This document shows positions 1-13,649 of a stretch of 64,000 nt of DNA, piece after piece (position 1 is the stretch's first letter; every line of letters begins with the position of its first letter). This DNA is from Apostichopus japonicus. Taxonomy: Eukaryota; Echinodermata; Holothuroidea; Aspidochirotida; Stichopodidae. The position numbers and the translations under genes were made by a program. The notes under the pieces were generated by a model. It did no database searches and was not told where the DNA came from. It saw nothing but the letters and a program-made list of their open reading frames with translations. The stretch spans positions 14,958,094 through 15,022,093 of the forward strand of contig NC_092563.1 in assembly GCF_037975245.1 (NCBI RefSeq), read 5' to 3'.

Positions 1-1235
1 TGGTTCTTTCCCCCTTGTTTTGCTCTTGAACTAGATTCGAACCATTAACTACAAGATAAACAAGTCTCGAGCTATATTCCCCAATTGGATTCGTCCTTTT
101 ATTTGTTTTAGATTTTGGATCTTGTTAATTTTGCATTTGTTCATTAGTTCAGACCCAGAATAGAACAAATATTAAACTAGCTCTCATATTTGTGTTCGCT
201 GGAGGATATTTATTGAATTCCGGGTTACATGCTGCAGTTACGAAAATTAAGCATCGCTGGTGACAACGGTAATCCCACCTCTGCTACCATATGTCTTACA
301 ATGACAGTTTGATAAGCACGCTCATTCAGTACGTGTTGTGCGTGGGTACCATTGTATATATATTGCATCGTATGATGTTCAACATATATGTACACTATCG
401 TTGTGTACCGTACTGTGTGTATAATGCCTGTATGCATATGTGTATATTAGCAGGTGAAATGTTCAATTACAGTTAAAAAAAGACCCATCAATTGAAAATT
501 TTCCTCGAATTCTATCCCAGACGATCGATAACCATACCTAATTTAGATGAAGAAATAGTACAGAATCTTCGACCTCTGTATCCCATAAAAAGAAGATTTG
601 TTATTCTAATGTACGAAGTTTAGCTACTCCCTGTTTGAACCTTCTATGAATAGAATAAATAACATCAACAGTGAGAAATAAGACAGCTATCGTACCAGAC
701 TAGATTATTCAGTTGGCTTTACCAATCCGTGTAAGTGGTTTCCAAGGACAAGAGATCGTCTCAATTTACAAAACCAATTAAAGATTCCTCTCGAAATCTT
801 AAAGTGCAGACTTTTATACTCCAAGTTTTACGTTGACTATTTGTTTGTTTGCTATCTCTCACTCACACACACTCTCTCTCTCTATCTCTCTTGCTTCTGT
901 TTTGTAATTCGTTGATGTTCATGTTGCCATGAAATTTATCTCACAGTGGTGAAACCATCCCTCCCCCTCCCCCTCCCCCACTTTCATGTCAGAGAACGAA
1001 AACATACCTGTACACATGATATGTCAAGTCAATCAAATTTAACGCAGGAACGACAATATTTAAAAAAAAAAAAAAGACAAAAAACCTCATCTGTTTACAA
1101 AAACACAAAACCGCACTCCAATTCATTGATTGTTATACTATACAAGTAATAACTTGCTAATCATAGAATTCGACTGTTTGTCGCCAATAGTTTGATCGGA
1201 GGGGTATGATATCATTCGTGAATATAAAATGAAAT

Positions 1236-1254
1236 GGGGGGGGGGGGGGGGGGG
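1236..1254. repeat. 19-base poly-G tract
   Basis: One of about 20 G or C runs of nine or more in the window. Another of comparable length lies at about 16434-16452. Such runs may be assembly- or read-error-prone. Confidence 0.9.
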
Positions 1255-1582
1255 AATGAAGTAAAATTACTACACGAGGTAAATTTATACAGCTTTAAAC
1301 AAATCCCGTCACCCAGCTGAGCTCGTTTTGAAATCGTCATGAGGAACTATACAAAGGTTGGTACTAATGATGTGATTAAAACCAATATTCGTTTGTGTTT
1401 TCAAAGTAATTGATATAAAAATTGAATTATGAAACCTGTCTGGCGCAATAATAAGAACTCTTTTGTTAAAAGTGATAATTTTCATATCGTTTTCTGAGGA
1501 ATTGGTAGGATGATGCAGCAGTACTTTGTGTGGGTGGAGAATAATCACATTAACAAGACGACAAGGAGGTAAAAATAAAGCA

Positions 1583-1611
1583 TTATATATATATATATAT
1601 ATATATATATA
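1583..1611. repeat. Short TA microsatellite
   Basis: About 14 TA units in non-coding DNA. Confidence 0.9.
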
Positions 1612-2876
1612 CCACCATTAGGCAATACAAAAACTTTACATAACATACAAATTATAGTTTTGCTTGATGAAATTTATTCAATCCAAATTATACTTTCGTC
1701 AACATTTTCTTGGCAGTATCAAACCCATATAGTTCCATAATATACTCGAAAAAAAAAACACTTTATCCCCAAAATATACCACGAAAGAAAGAAACAATAC
1801 ACGTCTACTTTAACTGATTAATTTTCAAGTGTTCAAGGTAACCAAGTGAGCAGGCTAGTTTTGAATCTGCACATCACTTTATATTATTTACATTTTGCAA
1901 TATTTTATATAAATCAACATTTGAAGCATATTTTCATTTTATGCATTTTTAAATATGTACATATTAAAATCTTGTAAAGATGTCGTTAAACTAAAATAAA
2001 GGAATGTAGACATTCATATTTGCCATTTGATATCTTTAAACAAATTCAAAAAGTTATGATACCAAAAAATAAAGGTCATAATTGTCCAATAAATTAACAT
2101 TTTCAAGTCCAATAGGAAATGAACAAAGTCAAATTCATTTATATAGCCAACGAGCTTTGTTCCAAGTAGCTGATAAAGTCAGAACGATTCATAATTTATG
2201 TTGTCAACAAAGTATTGGCCTTGGACAGTCCTTTGAAATTGTTGTGGAAAGAAATTACAATTTTGCTATTCATTTGAAAAGTATCAAACTTAGATAGATA
2301 GAATAAAATAATACGTTAAATTTGTGAGAAACAAACATTGACTGTTTTAACTAATCGTGGTGATTATATAGGTTCAGCGACAGATTGGGGATACCCCATT
2401 ATATCTGAACAGGCCCATACCCAGCCTGACCTCATGCAAACTAATTTGCCCACTCCCCTCCACCCCCAACCCCCCTCCCACACAAAAGAGAAAGAAAGGC
2501 CAAAACAGGCTATATAATTGTGATTCCCAATATTTCATCATTAATGATGGTGTTATCCGTACAGACTATAGTACCAAATCATAAACTCTGATCTATATAG
2601 GCTATAATTCATAACCTATTATATAACCTATTATATAGTATTCTCGAAAGCTTGCCGAATGGTGACACACCATTTGAATAAATGTCATAGCACGTTTTAA
2701 CGGTATAGCGCAGTAGCGGCGACAATTTTTCAGGACACAGGTTACAGGACACAAATATTATACGCCCTCCTTAAATTGTTGGTGCACCCTCTTCATCCTC
2801 CTCCCTCTCCCCACCCCTCCCTCTCCCCACCCTCCTTCTCCCCACCATCTTAGAATTCCTGGCCATTGAAACGTGT

Positions 2877-2892
2877 CTGATGACGTCATCAG
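2877..2892. promoter_or_regulatory. 16-bp perfect palindrome centred on a CRE
   Basis: CTGATGACGTCATCAG is self-complementary over 16 bases with TGACGTCA at its core. No gene is visible nearby, so its role is unknown. Confidence 0.35.
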
Positions 2893-4489
2893 ATTGACGT
2901 AAGGATTACAACAATGTTCAGGTATATTAACCCGACGAATGACCCCTCGAAAAGTGCCCTATATTTCAAATCGAATTGAGTACTTAAAAAATTACACTTT
3001 ACTAAACATTCGAAGCTCCTGTTCATATGACGATGATGCGGAATAATTATTTAAATGTTATTCATATCTCGCTTCCGTGGCTGTTGTCATAGTGACACTA
3101 GTCATTTTACACTCAAGACAGCCTTGTAAATGAATTTCGTAAAGTATACAAAACCAAGCAAATAATTCGTTTTGTTTACACTTTAAATATTTCCATTTAG
3201 AACTTGGTTGAGAATCAGTCATTTTTGGTTTCAAAACAGCAGTCCATAGCTTGTTACATATAAGATCGGCAATATTTATCCAAACATCATCGAACTCTAC
3301 TCAAAATAACATGTAATGGAAACTTGGTTAAACTATAGAAAAGACACATTCCTATATATACTTTGTAAAATGACGAGCCCAAAAAAACAATCATGCGCTT
3401 AATTTGAGCATTTTATCTTTTGATCATTTAAGTGATGCAATGTTTGAAAATGCTGCATGGCAGTGGCACTGCTCGTCAGCAGATCAAATGGTAAAAATGA
3501 AATATACTGGTACGAATAAACACAGTGTGTTGTTTATAACCCATCAACATTCATTGAGATGGAATCTATATACGGTACTAGTCTCCAATACTAGTCTGGA
3601 TAAGTCTGCCCTCCTATAAATTTCAGCATATAATTACGAACGGTTGTTATTTATAGCTATTGCAGGTCAAAGTTGCCATTTCCAAGATCGTTTATATTTA
3701 CTATAGACCACTATATAAATATTTCATAAATATCGTGACTAAACTGATCTGGCTATTAACTTGTCTGGGAACGAGGAGTTCATATAGCTATAACCTCCCA
3801 GTATAATTGTTCATAAACCAAGCAAAATGGATTAGCTTATACATTAGCATATGGTTATTGACAATAAGAACAAACTATATTACTTTTCTTTCATTTAAAA
3901 CAGCTTTTTGAGTTGATTTTGATAATCCCACTTTTTTTTCAATGTTGTTCGATACTTAAGTTTTCCATAACAATGTATATAAGTCATTACATGAGTAGTG
4001 AACTTAATCATTCAGTTATTGAAGAAAATGGTTTGCTCCAAATTTTAGCTAGCAAAGGCAAATAATCTATATACTTAGTAAAGCTTAAACATGTTTTGCA
4101 TTCCCTGTTTTCAAAGGTTATTAGTATTGACCGTAAATATGCTAGAAAGTCGAATAATGGTCACCTATGTCCCTACTCCAACTAATGACGTCATTGACAT
4201 TTTACTTCCTGAAACATTAAATTGTCCAATCTAACACTCTTCATTGTCTGAAAGCAATTTGGAGATGTCTAAATCCACCAGGATTTTGACAACTTCTAGC
4301 CATTTTTGACATGCTTATAGTTAGACCGACACAGATGACCTTTAATGCCCATTTTCCGAAGTAAAAAAAAAAGGTCATTCTTCATTCAGGCTAGGCTGAT
4401 TTCATATTTTATTTGCTTTTATGAAACCTACTTTTTGTATTATAGTTGCTGCGATAACGTTTATGTGATATTGTGCTCTTTAAATAAAT

Positions 4490-4597
4490 AAATTATTCTT
4501 ATTATTCTTCTTCTTATTATTATTATTATAGAATATAGAAAAGTATCACGCTTTTCACCCTTTCACTGAAATCATTAATAATAATAATAATAATAAA
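4490..4597. repeat. TTA/TTC and AAT microsatellites
   Basis: TTATTATTC-type repeats (4490-4530) and AATAATAAT (4576-4592) form a loose inverted pair. The first resembles a retroposon tail. Confidence 0.75.
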
Positions 4598-6299
4598 CAG
4601 TAATTAACCTGACATATATCTACCCAAATCAGTAAAATCGATTGATCGATTGGTCATGAATATTCATAAACTCTATTTGTTTATTTCTAAAGCAAGTACG
4701 GTAGTTTCTTCCACGAAGTCACTGAGATGTATAGAGGTACATTGACTTTCTTTCCGGTATATAGACATATGATCCATCTTCTTTAAATATATTTGTTAAC
4801 CAATAATTTTAGTTATACGTGATCTGCTTAAATTTTCTATTCAATATAACTGTTTAATATTACAGAAAATACATTGTAAAAGGAAATTTGAAATCCCTGA
4901 AATTCGCACATGGCAATATATTAAATGGTTGCAGGAAACCATCCTGGCATATGTTATGATCATATCTCTGTTGCACTAAATATAGTCTAAAAATAGATAC
5001 GATGCCTATTGACTATAGTCTAAATATACAATATATTGATATTTAAATAATCATATTTTTTTTACATATACCCCTCTATGTTATTATTTGATAAAATTAC
5101 TTTTTTATTATTTGCGAATATTGATTAAGACAACAAAATCATTTCATGACAAATCATTTCATATGTGACATACATTTGCAAGAAATCAATGATAATTTAC
5201 CCAAAATCATTATTTTATTTTTCTTACTCTCTATAGTATACCGACCACAACATATACATTTTGTATTATCACAAACAAACAAACATACAATTTGTCATTT
5301 CTGTGGTGAACTTTCTGTCAACAATGTTTATTCATATACTTAAATTAATCTTTTTGTGACTACTTTTAAATGTTATGGTCTTACGTCAGGGAATTGCGGC
5401 ACAGAATTAATTGCCATTATATCAAGATGTATTCTATTTATAAAGATATTTTTTGAAAACAATTAGGTTGAAATATCATAATAAAGAAAAAAATGATAAT
5501 TACCAACATCCTTGGTCACACACAACCTTGTCTTACTAAAAGTGCACAATACCCTGAAGCTTTTATGTCACGGTTGAAGAAAAAAATATAAACAAAAATA
5601 TAACAGATCCTTCAGTAATGAATTTGTTAGCCTTTGAGCTGTCAAGGTCATCCCTAGTGTCCCGCAATATGCTATAAAGTCCAAAAACGGGCACTCATAT
5701 TTAAATTTCAACGTGTATTTCACATTGATCGTCAAAAGGGGACTTCTCCCAACTTATGAAAATTTTAATTCATGTCATTTAAAACTCTTAATTTATTACT
5801 GAGAACAAAATTACAGGTTCAGAGATTAATGGGGGGGGGGTGGGGTTGTTTTAAAAATATCTTTAAGTGACTTACGACGGCTGGTTAAATCTTTGCGACC
5901 AAATTCGGATTTGCGTTCAACTGTTCAAGTTTAATTAGAAAAATCTAACCAAAAATAAATTATTCCTTTGTTCTATCTAACTATCTATCTATAGAGGTCT
6001 TTGTTTGAGTAAGTATGTCATTAGCATATTAATGACACCCAAGACGTCATATGGGTGCCAAATTTGTTAAAATCGGGTGGCAACCTACTAATTAGCAATT
6101 CGTATGAGAGGAAGAAAGCTAACGGTAGATGTGTATATTTTTGACCATCGGTTTCACCAATTTCAGATTCGAATTAGCGATAACAACGTGGCAACTTTAA
6201 CAATATATTTCAAACACAGGTCATGAAAAGTTTAATGGCAAAATAGTCCTCTCTCATGACAGTAATGATATCTTTTGAACGATGTACTCGGTAGATTTG

Positions 6300-6545
6300 T
6301 ATCACTAGTGCAGCAGTACGAGTACAAGTATAGAATCCCCCTTGACATAGTACGAGTATACCCAGTTAGGGGAACAAAACTCTAAACGTGACTATACGAG
6401 TACTTAATCTGACACCAAGTATCTATACTAGATTTCAGAAGTACCCAGAGTACTAGTACAAATCGATTGGGAGGGGCGAATGCCGCTATTACAAACAACT
6501 ATTCGAAGTACAAGCAGAGTACCCTCTTGGCATGGTACGAGTATA
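6300..6545. repeat. GAGTAC-rich segment
   Basis: TACGAGTAC/TACGAGTATAC motifs occur repeatedly near 6317, 6348, 6393, 6445 and 6535. They share the motif with 10300-10570 and 13650-13725, so the three appear to be copies of one dispersed, poorly preserved repeat. Confidence 0.5.
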
Positions 6546-6971
6546 CCAGTCACGGGTACAATGCGTTACTCCCCTAAAGTTTACCATCCATATCGACACC
6601 ATCTTTTAACTGGTTAACCTTCTTAAACTTATAAGGCTAATTGCCATATATAAAGTTGCCAAATTAAAAAAACCACAACCCTTAAAATTGTCTATTATTC
6701 AGAACTTGAGTGGATGAAATTACAAAGCGGCAAATACTTAAGCACGTACGATCCATTGACAAAAGAAAAATCGAATCGAATAAAACAGTTGAATCATTGC
6801 ACTCAAAAAGTAAATGATACTAAAATTCTTGACGCATGCAGACTAAAACGTTCTACATTTTTTTTCCTTTGAGGGGGTGGATGGGGGATGGGCGGGTGGC
6901 GGTTTTGTTTCTTGTTTCTTGTCTACAGAAACGCACGACATCAACAAAACGAGGACAAGACTACGTGGAAT

Positions 6972-7634
6972 TCATGAATCTGTAATCAATATTGGGGGAA
7001 GTATTGGCAGATCAGCTTCTGCTAGTTCGCTCTCCTCAACGACTCTCTTCCGGCGATCGAGGAGTTCGAACTGTGACGACAGCTCATCTAACGTAGCCGA
7101 CACTAAGCTGTTCCTTCTCGGTGCTGGATATCGGGCTTCGAAGGAAAACAGCTTTAATTTATCATCCGGTTGAAATAAACCTATCGGATCCGATCGCCTT
7201 CTCTGTGAAAGTCTGGAATGTTGTGGCCCGAGTGGCGATGCATGTGTTTCAAGCAGATGTTGGAATCTGTCCTTTTTGTCTAGACTGGTCGCGACAGAAA
7301 ATCCCGGTCCACTGTTCCTCCGGTTTGATATCCCCAAAAGGCCCTCTTGGATGGGTTCTAACATAGATGGAGCGGATTTCCTCCGGATTCGATTCCCAGC
7401 TGAAGGCACAGAAAGATTCTGAGTGCTTGGAAGATGATGATGATCATGAAGCAGGTCGCCCTCTAGAGAGTCTTCAAAACGAGATTTATTCTCTCCGTTG
7501 TGCTCGGTGTTGACATCTCTGGAATCTGAAATTAAATCTATTTTAGGTAGTCTTTGCTGAGAGGGAAATATCTTTGGTAACTTACTTTCGGCATTGCTTG
7601 AAGACGTTCCTAGATTCTTGGGATGGTTCGCCAT
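6972..7634 (-). CDS. Uncharacterised 220-residue protein with four R-R-x-S sites
   Basis: The open frame starts at an ATG with A at -3 and G at +4 (M-A-N-H-P-K-N) and ends at TGA. The frame extends upstream to a TGA without another ATG, so this is either a single-exon gene or a final coding exon. Composition is protein-like and hydrophilic, without membrane segments or signal peptide, and probably mostly disordered. It has four basophilic kinase consensus sites: R-R-K-S87-A-P, R-R-N-S108-G-P, R-R-R-S148-D-P and R-R-N-S176-L. The first three also fit a 14-3-3-like R-x-x-S-x-P pattern. The end is hydrophobic and proline-rich (L-P-I-L-P-P-I-L-I-T-D-S). I do not recognise the family. A GTAAGT/TTTCAG pair inside the frame could define a 60-nt frame-neutral intron, but the plain reading is exonic. 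Plus-strand frames across this block are shadows. Confidence 0.55.
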   Translation of the reverse strand: MANHPKNLGTSSSNAESKLPKIFPSQQRLPKIDLISDSRDVNTEHNGENKSRFEDSLEGDLLHDHHHLPSTQNLSVPSAGNRIRRKSAPSMLEPIQEGLLGISNRRNSGPGFSVATSLDKKDRFQHLLETHASPLGPQHSRLSQRRRSDPIGLFQPDDKLKLFSFEARYPAPRRNSLVSATLDELSSQFELLDRRKRVVEESELAEADLPILPPILITDS

Positions 7635-8901
7635 ATTTTCAATTAAGAAACATGACCCACCTGGTCGATGGAATTCCACAATTATATAATTATATCACAC
7701 TCGAGAGGCAATTTAACGTTCTTGAAGTGTTCCTTTATTCCTTCTACTTCTTCTTAAAATATTCACTATTCACAGTAACCTTCAGAAAAGAGGCATTATT
7801 CACGAAAAACGTCCTTTTCCATAAAAACAAGTTAGAATGATATTAAGATCGTATACATCCATACAGAACAAAACACATATAATTAAATAACGTAACCAAT
7901 TTAACGGTTCATTTATTTTCGTTCGGTGTTTGCTTTGACAATTATCAGTTTAATGCTATAGTCCACGAAAACAATTCCATAAAATCAAATTTATTTGATT
8001 TCCTGTTTACTTCAATTCTTGACAAATACCGTCAAATCAGGGTAAATCCATACAAGAAAATGCGAATTGATGAAAATAAGAAGGCAACCAAAAAAAAACA
8101 AGTTATCCTTTAAAACACGATGAAGCCGAGATGCACCAGATTAATTAAAATTCCTGCTAAGAAAATTCCAAATGTTTTGGTTATATCCCGCAGTGATACA
8201 CTACCGATCCCCCCGTAGAATCCTGTGTATATTAGTGTGGACGTAACTTAGACATATATAGTCTGTGTTATGTTCAATAGCTTCGCCATGCAGTGTGGCT
8301 TAGCTCCGTCTGTTATTACTCATTCCCTGCCCGTTGCATATATTCATTTGGTTGCACGCCGAGTCTTCTTCGTGGCTGCGATAGAACATTTCAGCGCTGA
8401 CAAAAAAAATCTCAAATCGTCGAGAGCATTGCCGATGTAAACACTTGGCCTTTAACACGTGACTAAGTACCGAACCTTATAGATTCGAATGCCTGCTGCA
8501 TAAAGTGTGCCTGGAGAGAGGAATATAGAACTGGTAAGCAGGTTTAATTACGGGTTCCGCACTCACCTATACTTGAAACACATTGAATCAATACAAAACA
8601 CAGTTCTAGGCTGGTCTTTTGTGTCGCTTGAGGTCCTATCTTTCTAAATATAATGAATAACGCAACGCACTAGTATAGCACATTAGTACGTATCTATATA
8701 TATTACACAAATACCCGTACATACACCATTTGTGTACATATTTTAAAATATTGCATAGGGAAAATGAACGGCCATGTGATATATAGTGTTGGCGCTATGC
8801 CAATTATGTAACGTGTTCGTCAACTGTACATTTTCTATCATATTACACTTCAGTGACTGTCATACCGTGCACGGGGGGGGGAGGGGGCGGGGTGCCATTA
8901 A

Positions 8902-8909
8902 TGACGTCA
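8902..8909. promoter_or_regulatory. CRE palindrome upstream of the minus-strand R-R-x-S gene
   Basis: A full TGACGTCA lies about 1.27 kb upstream of the 7634 start codon. A CACGTG E-box is also seen at 8457-8462. No TATA box or initiator could be assigned with confidence. Confidence 0.25.
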
Positions 8910-10375
8910 TACTATGGGTCGTGTGTCTTGTTTTTAATCGTGAACTATAAAACAGATAAAAATCAGAAACTCAGTTTTTTCATATTTGGTTTCAATCACG
9001 AATAGTATTTATTTCCATGCTTTTATAGCAAATCAGTGTTAGCTTTTATACTCAATATAATGTCAAGGAGCTAACTTAATTCGAATAAAGTCAAGTCAAA
9101 AGTCGTTTTATCGGCAAGTCAAGTCACACGTCATGTCAAGAAAAATGTGACTCGCATCTGACTCGAGTCCAGGTGATTGACTCGAGCCAACAAAACTGGG
9201 TCACAGTGGTAAATAATTATATGGGAAGCATAAAATTGTTTTTACACACACATTTTGTGCACATTGGCCATTATATGCTGTGTCTACCTTAATCCATGCG
9301 AATTTAACGTAAATATCGTCAAGAAATTATGAATCGACGCGTGGCATATCTATTCTCATATAATTAAAAGCTAAGATTGAATTTAACAATCTTGTGCAGA
9401 TTCGGTTTATCTCAATTATTATTTGAGCACATCATTTTACGCATAAATACCCTGCAATCTCAAGTCATAAAATATTTCATTTACAGAGTCTGAGGAGCCT
9501 CATACGTTGTCGTTGTTGTGTTTCCCAGACTACAGAAGTCTGTTATTGCTATTAACATCTGCATGAATTCACTCTAATATTGATAAACTTGTTTACTCAA
9601 GTTAGCTCAACGACAGAGTGTCATATAGCACAATCTTAAAAACAGTGCATCCTCTTAAGTCTTGGGAATAAACTGTTCAGAACGACTCTCTGCTAATATG
9701 AAAACAACAAAAATAGAGTGAAGGTTGGAAGTAAAAAGAACCTTCATGCCACGCTTGGGGAAGGATATTTAACCACAGGAATTTTGCAGAACAGACTGAA
9801 CAGACTGAGGGGAGGGGGAAGGGGAGGGAGAACCTCGCAGGAACGGAGCAGGATCTTAAACGTTATCGCCCTAGGGTCGATGACGCCGATTCCCATGTAA
9901 GGAGGAGGGGGGGGTGTCAGTTTTTCCACATGCAAGGTTGTGCTCAACTATATTTCATTTTCTGTGGGGGGGGTCGGGAATAGGTTCACCCCACACCCCC
10001 CTCACTCCCTGGATCCACGCTTACCTTATAGTACAGACTACCGAAAAAGTTATAATACGAAAACTAAAGAATCATTATACCTGTATATTCGATAACAATA
10101 CTGCTTTTGTCTTTGTGTTTTCTTAATGTTGATGGGTGATTTATGCTGCCCCACTCCCTCTTTCCCCTCTCTATCTATTTCACCCTTCCTCTCCGCCCTC
10201 CCCCTCCCTCTCCCCAGTTTATTAGTTATCTGATCCAGGATTATTTTGGTTGCTGTACATTAGGTTAGTCACTACGTTGTCCTTATAGTGACTGGTATGT
10301 TACATGGAAGCGAGTACAAACAACAAGTATGAATACACGAAATTTAATTTCTGCGATTACGTGTACGAGTACAAA

Positions 10376-10530
10376 TCCCGAGTACAATGTCCGAGTTCAA
10401 TGTCCCGAGTACAATGTCCCGAGTACAATGTCCCGAGTATAATGTACCGAATACAATGTCCCGAGTACAATGTGCCGAATACAATGTCCCGAGTGCAATG
10501 TCCCGAGTACAATGTCCCGAGTACAGAAAA
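10376..10530 (+). repeat. 14-bp minisatellite CCCGAGTACAATGT
   Basis: About ten units occur in tandem with point variation (GAATAC, GAGTGC, GAGTAT). The array lies inside a wider GAGTAC-rich segment (10300-10570). Because 14 is not a multiple of three, all frames stay open and give misleading ORFs on both strands. Confidence 0.92.
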
Positions 10531-11239
10531 TATAATCGAGTACAGACGCGAGTACAAGTCTACACGTGGTTTCTACTTTTGTCACTGTTGTGACTGGTAT
10601 GAAACCCATTTTGCTTCGTCTGCATTCGTGCTTGTGTCCTTCACCTTGGCAATATTAAGGCAATATTAAGATAGAGCGAGAGGTAGTATAATTCTGTATA
10701 TATGGTTGTACCAGAGTATTCACTAATAAATTACAGTCTTTAGCGATATCCTACACACCATCCAAATCAATCCTAGCGTAATTTACGAATTCGATTATTT
10801 TGTAATGGCTGTCCCAAGCCAGGGGTGCCTGCAGCTTGATATTGATTTTGAGGAACGAGGCAGAAAAATCAGTCTAACGTATTTAATTGAAAATTTTTGA
10901 ACGGTAAATCTGGCAATCACAGCTCCCTCATTTGTTTGAATTTTCATTATAAAGGTCAGAGAAAAGTGACAGGTTGATTTAAGCTAATATAAGTAATTTC
11001 ACTCGGGAATAGCAGATTGTATCCTTACAACAATATATCGGGAAAACAATCTATGGATCGGCTTTATAGTCCATATGCTTTGGAATAAAGTTATCAAGAT
11101 GACCAACTTGGGATATAATGCTATACTACTGATAAAGAATAGGTAAAGCAATAATGCAGTAGAGGATTAAATAACTGTGTGGTAGAAAATTTGTAGAAAA
11201 ACCAGAAATTGATAAATAACGTTCTAAGAATAGGCCTAC

Positions 11240-11762
11240 GGTATATATACAATACTACACTATACTATATACGGTACTGTATACAATTTACTATATACTG
11301 CATACTATATACAATATACAATATTCTACATATTATATACTATATGCTATATACCATATAGTATATACTATATACCCTATACACCATATACCAGGTACCA
11401 GATAATATATGCCATACGGTACCATATACTATACCATGCTATATCATATATACCATAATATACCATACTATACTATACCATACCAAACTACAGTATACTA
11501 TTCTATACTATTATACTACTATACTACTAAACTATACTATACTATACTACTAAACTATACTATACTATACTACTAAACTATACTATACTATACTACTAAA
11601 CTATACTATACTACTAAACTATATACTATACTATACTATACCATACCATACTATACTATACTATAACATACTATACTATACTATACCAAACTATACACTT
11701 CTATACCAAACCATACTATACTATACCATACTAAACTATACTATACTATACTATGCTATATA
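11240..11762. repeat. TATAC pentanucleotide satellite-like tract
   Basis: About 520 bp of CTATA/TATAC units with interruptions such as CTACTAAA repeated four times near 11520-11620. No gene is present. Confidence 0.92.
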
Positions 11763-13282
11763 TATGACACCCAAAAAAGATCATAGCTTTATCACTTTAT
11801 CAAGTATTCAAGCGCTCACAATTGTCAATATACTGTAATTGCGTCCAACCAGCAAAACGTTTATATATACTATTTACCGCATCGTTACTTAGAAATTTAT
11901 ATCATGGAAGGAATAATACCACAGCGTGAAATCGAAAGCTTGTTGTTACCGTTATATTTTCCTTCTTTTTTTATTTCTTTTGTTTTTACCCTCGGCATTG
12001 CGGGGAAATATACCGCACACCGTCATACCGCACACCGTCCAACGTCATCGATCGAAAAGGTACGATCTAATATACCTCCTGCAACATTACATTTTACGGA
12101 GGAACTGAAGCATTCAAACCTAAGTACATTTGCCAATAGCAAGGTGAGCTTTCATGTAAAAGAAAATGTTGAAGAGGAAGGGGGCAAAAAAAAACTAAAG
12201 AACTAGAAAACAGTCAAATAACAAACCAAAATTTACCCAAAGCGGACCCCCACTCTAGACTCGTTGATTATTCTGAACAACTTGAAAAGGGCCTGTTCAT
12301 GTAAAAAAAAATAATAATCATTATTGACCTTCAGACGAAATCTCCATCCTGTTGTAAAGGTTCGAGTCAAATGAAATATAGAGGATATAGTTCATACATA
12401 TAGCTTTATACATAGACAAAAAATGTAACTACCTTTTGCAATTTTATAACGTCAGTTTAGCAACCGTATACCCTAACTACCCCAACTTTAAGGGTTATAG
12501 TCCATAATCACATTGGTTGCAGGGGACATGTTATTCCACGGTAGCATTCTCCTCCACAATTTACCAGGCTCACTCTCCCCCCCCCCCCCCTTCTTCATTA
12601 AGAAACAGGAGGGCCGGGTTCGAATCATCGTATATGGTCTTACCATAACAACTCCCTGGTCTTATAATAATCATTATCTAGTGTTACGATGCCAGAGAAT
12701 TTCGAGAGAAAAAACATTTCACCGACGGAAATATTTTCAATTTAAAATGGATAGGGCGTATAAGTCCCTGCAGCTAACGCAGGAATGAGACGGTTGAATA
12801 ATTGAGTTATGGAAAGTGTTCATTGGACATGATCACAGCTTCGTCATAAACTTGCCAAATGGTTAAATGCAATTTCTCTCCCGTATACTAAAATCAACTT
12901 TAATGATTTGTATGCTAAGCTTGCGACTCCAATGGGAATAACTTCAAGAGATTTTTACATGATCACCTCATGCTCTCAAGAAACATTAAAGGGTTCGTCC
13001 AGAATCAACCTTTACAGTGGTACATGTATTTTCGATGTTATTTTATAATTGGATTCGGTACATTATATACAGAGCTAATCGTAGATGTTAACCAACACTT
13101 GATGTATGGATATGTATATATGCATCTATGATCAATTTCCAAAATTTAGTTAATCAGACAACCGTTCTGCAATGCTTTTTATAATGTAAACAATACTCGA
13201 TGATCACGCTTTTGTAAAATTGGAGTGGATTGAGATGCACGAAATCAGGCTTGTAGTGTGAGTACCAATCCATGAATAAGAG

Positions 13283-13641
13283 CAAGGGCGTAGGAACCGG
13301 GGGGCTGGGGGGCGCCAGCCCCCCCCCCCAGTGAAAAATATGGAGGGGCGGAAGTATCATCCCCCCCCCCCCCGCTTCGCAAGTCAGAAAACCCCTTTTT
13401 CATTTCGAAATGAGAAAAAAATCTCATTTGGAGCACCAAATTGCATCTAAGGCCAGGTGAAAATGCAAAATTATTTACAAAATGGAGTGAGTGTTGAAGT
13501 GTGCTATATTGCACCAAATTGCATGTGAGGCCACCTGGAAATGCAAAAAAATTCCAAAGGGGAGGGGGACACCCCCTCCCAGGCCGGCCATCAGTCTTCA
13601 GCCCCCCCCCCCCCACTCAAAAGTACCTTCCTACGCCACTG
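13283..13641. mobile_element. hAT-like miniature element, 359 bp, second family, with 8-bp target duplication
   Basis: The left end is CAAGGGCGTAGGAA and the right end, reversed, is CAGTGGCGTAGGAA. It is flanked by exact AATAAGAG (13275-13282 and 13642-13649). Poly-G/C tracts are near both ends, and the interior carries a duplicated segment built on GCACCAAATTGCAT (near 13431 and 13512). It is non-coding. Confidence 0.82.
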
Positions 13642-13649
13642 AATAAGAG

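Larger units (their letters stand above)
1..6971. other. Non-genic stretch
   Basis: I see no coding exon, RNA gene or complete mobile element here apart from the listed repeats, poly-G runs and two CRE palindromes (2881 and 4186). Open frames are short and lack protein-like composition. Confidence 0.55.

Noticed and set aside
10304-10669. Four overlapping frames on both strands with Y-N-V-P/C-P-E repeats
   Set aside because: Artefact of the 14-bp minisatellite.
11904-12206. 100-residue plus-strand frame with a hydrophobic start
   Set aside because: Follows a satellite tract, has a short internal duplication and a Lys-rich end, and no family match or splice context.
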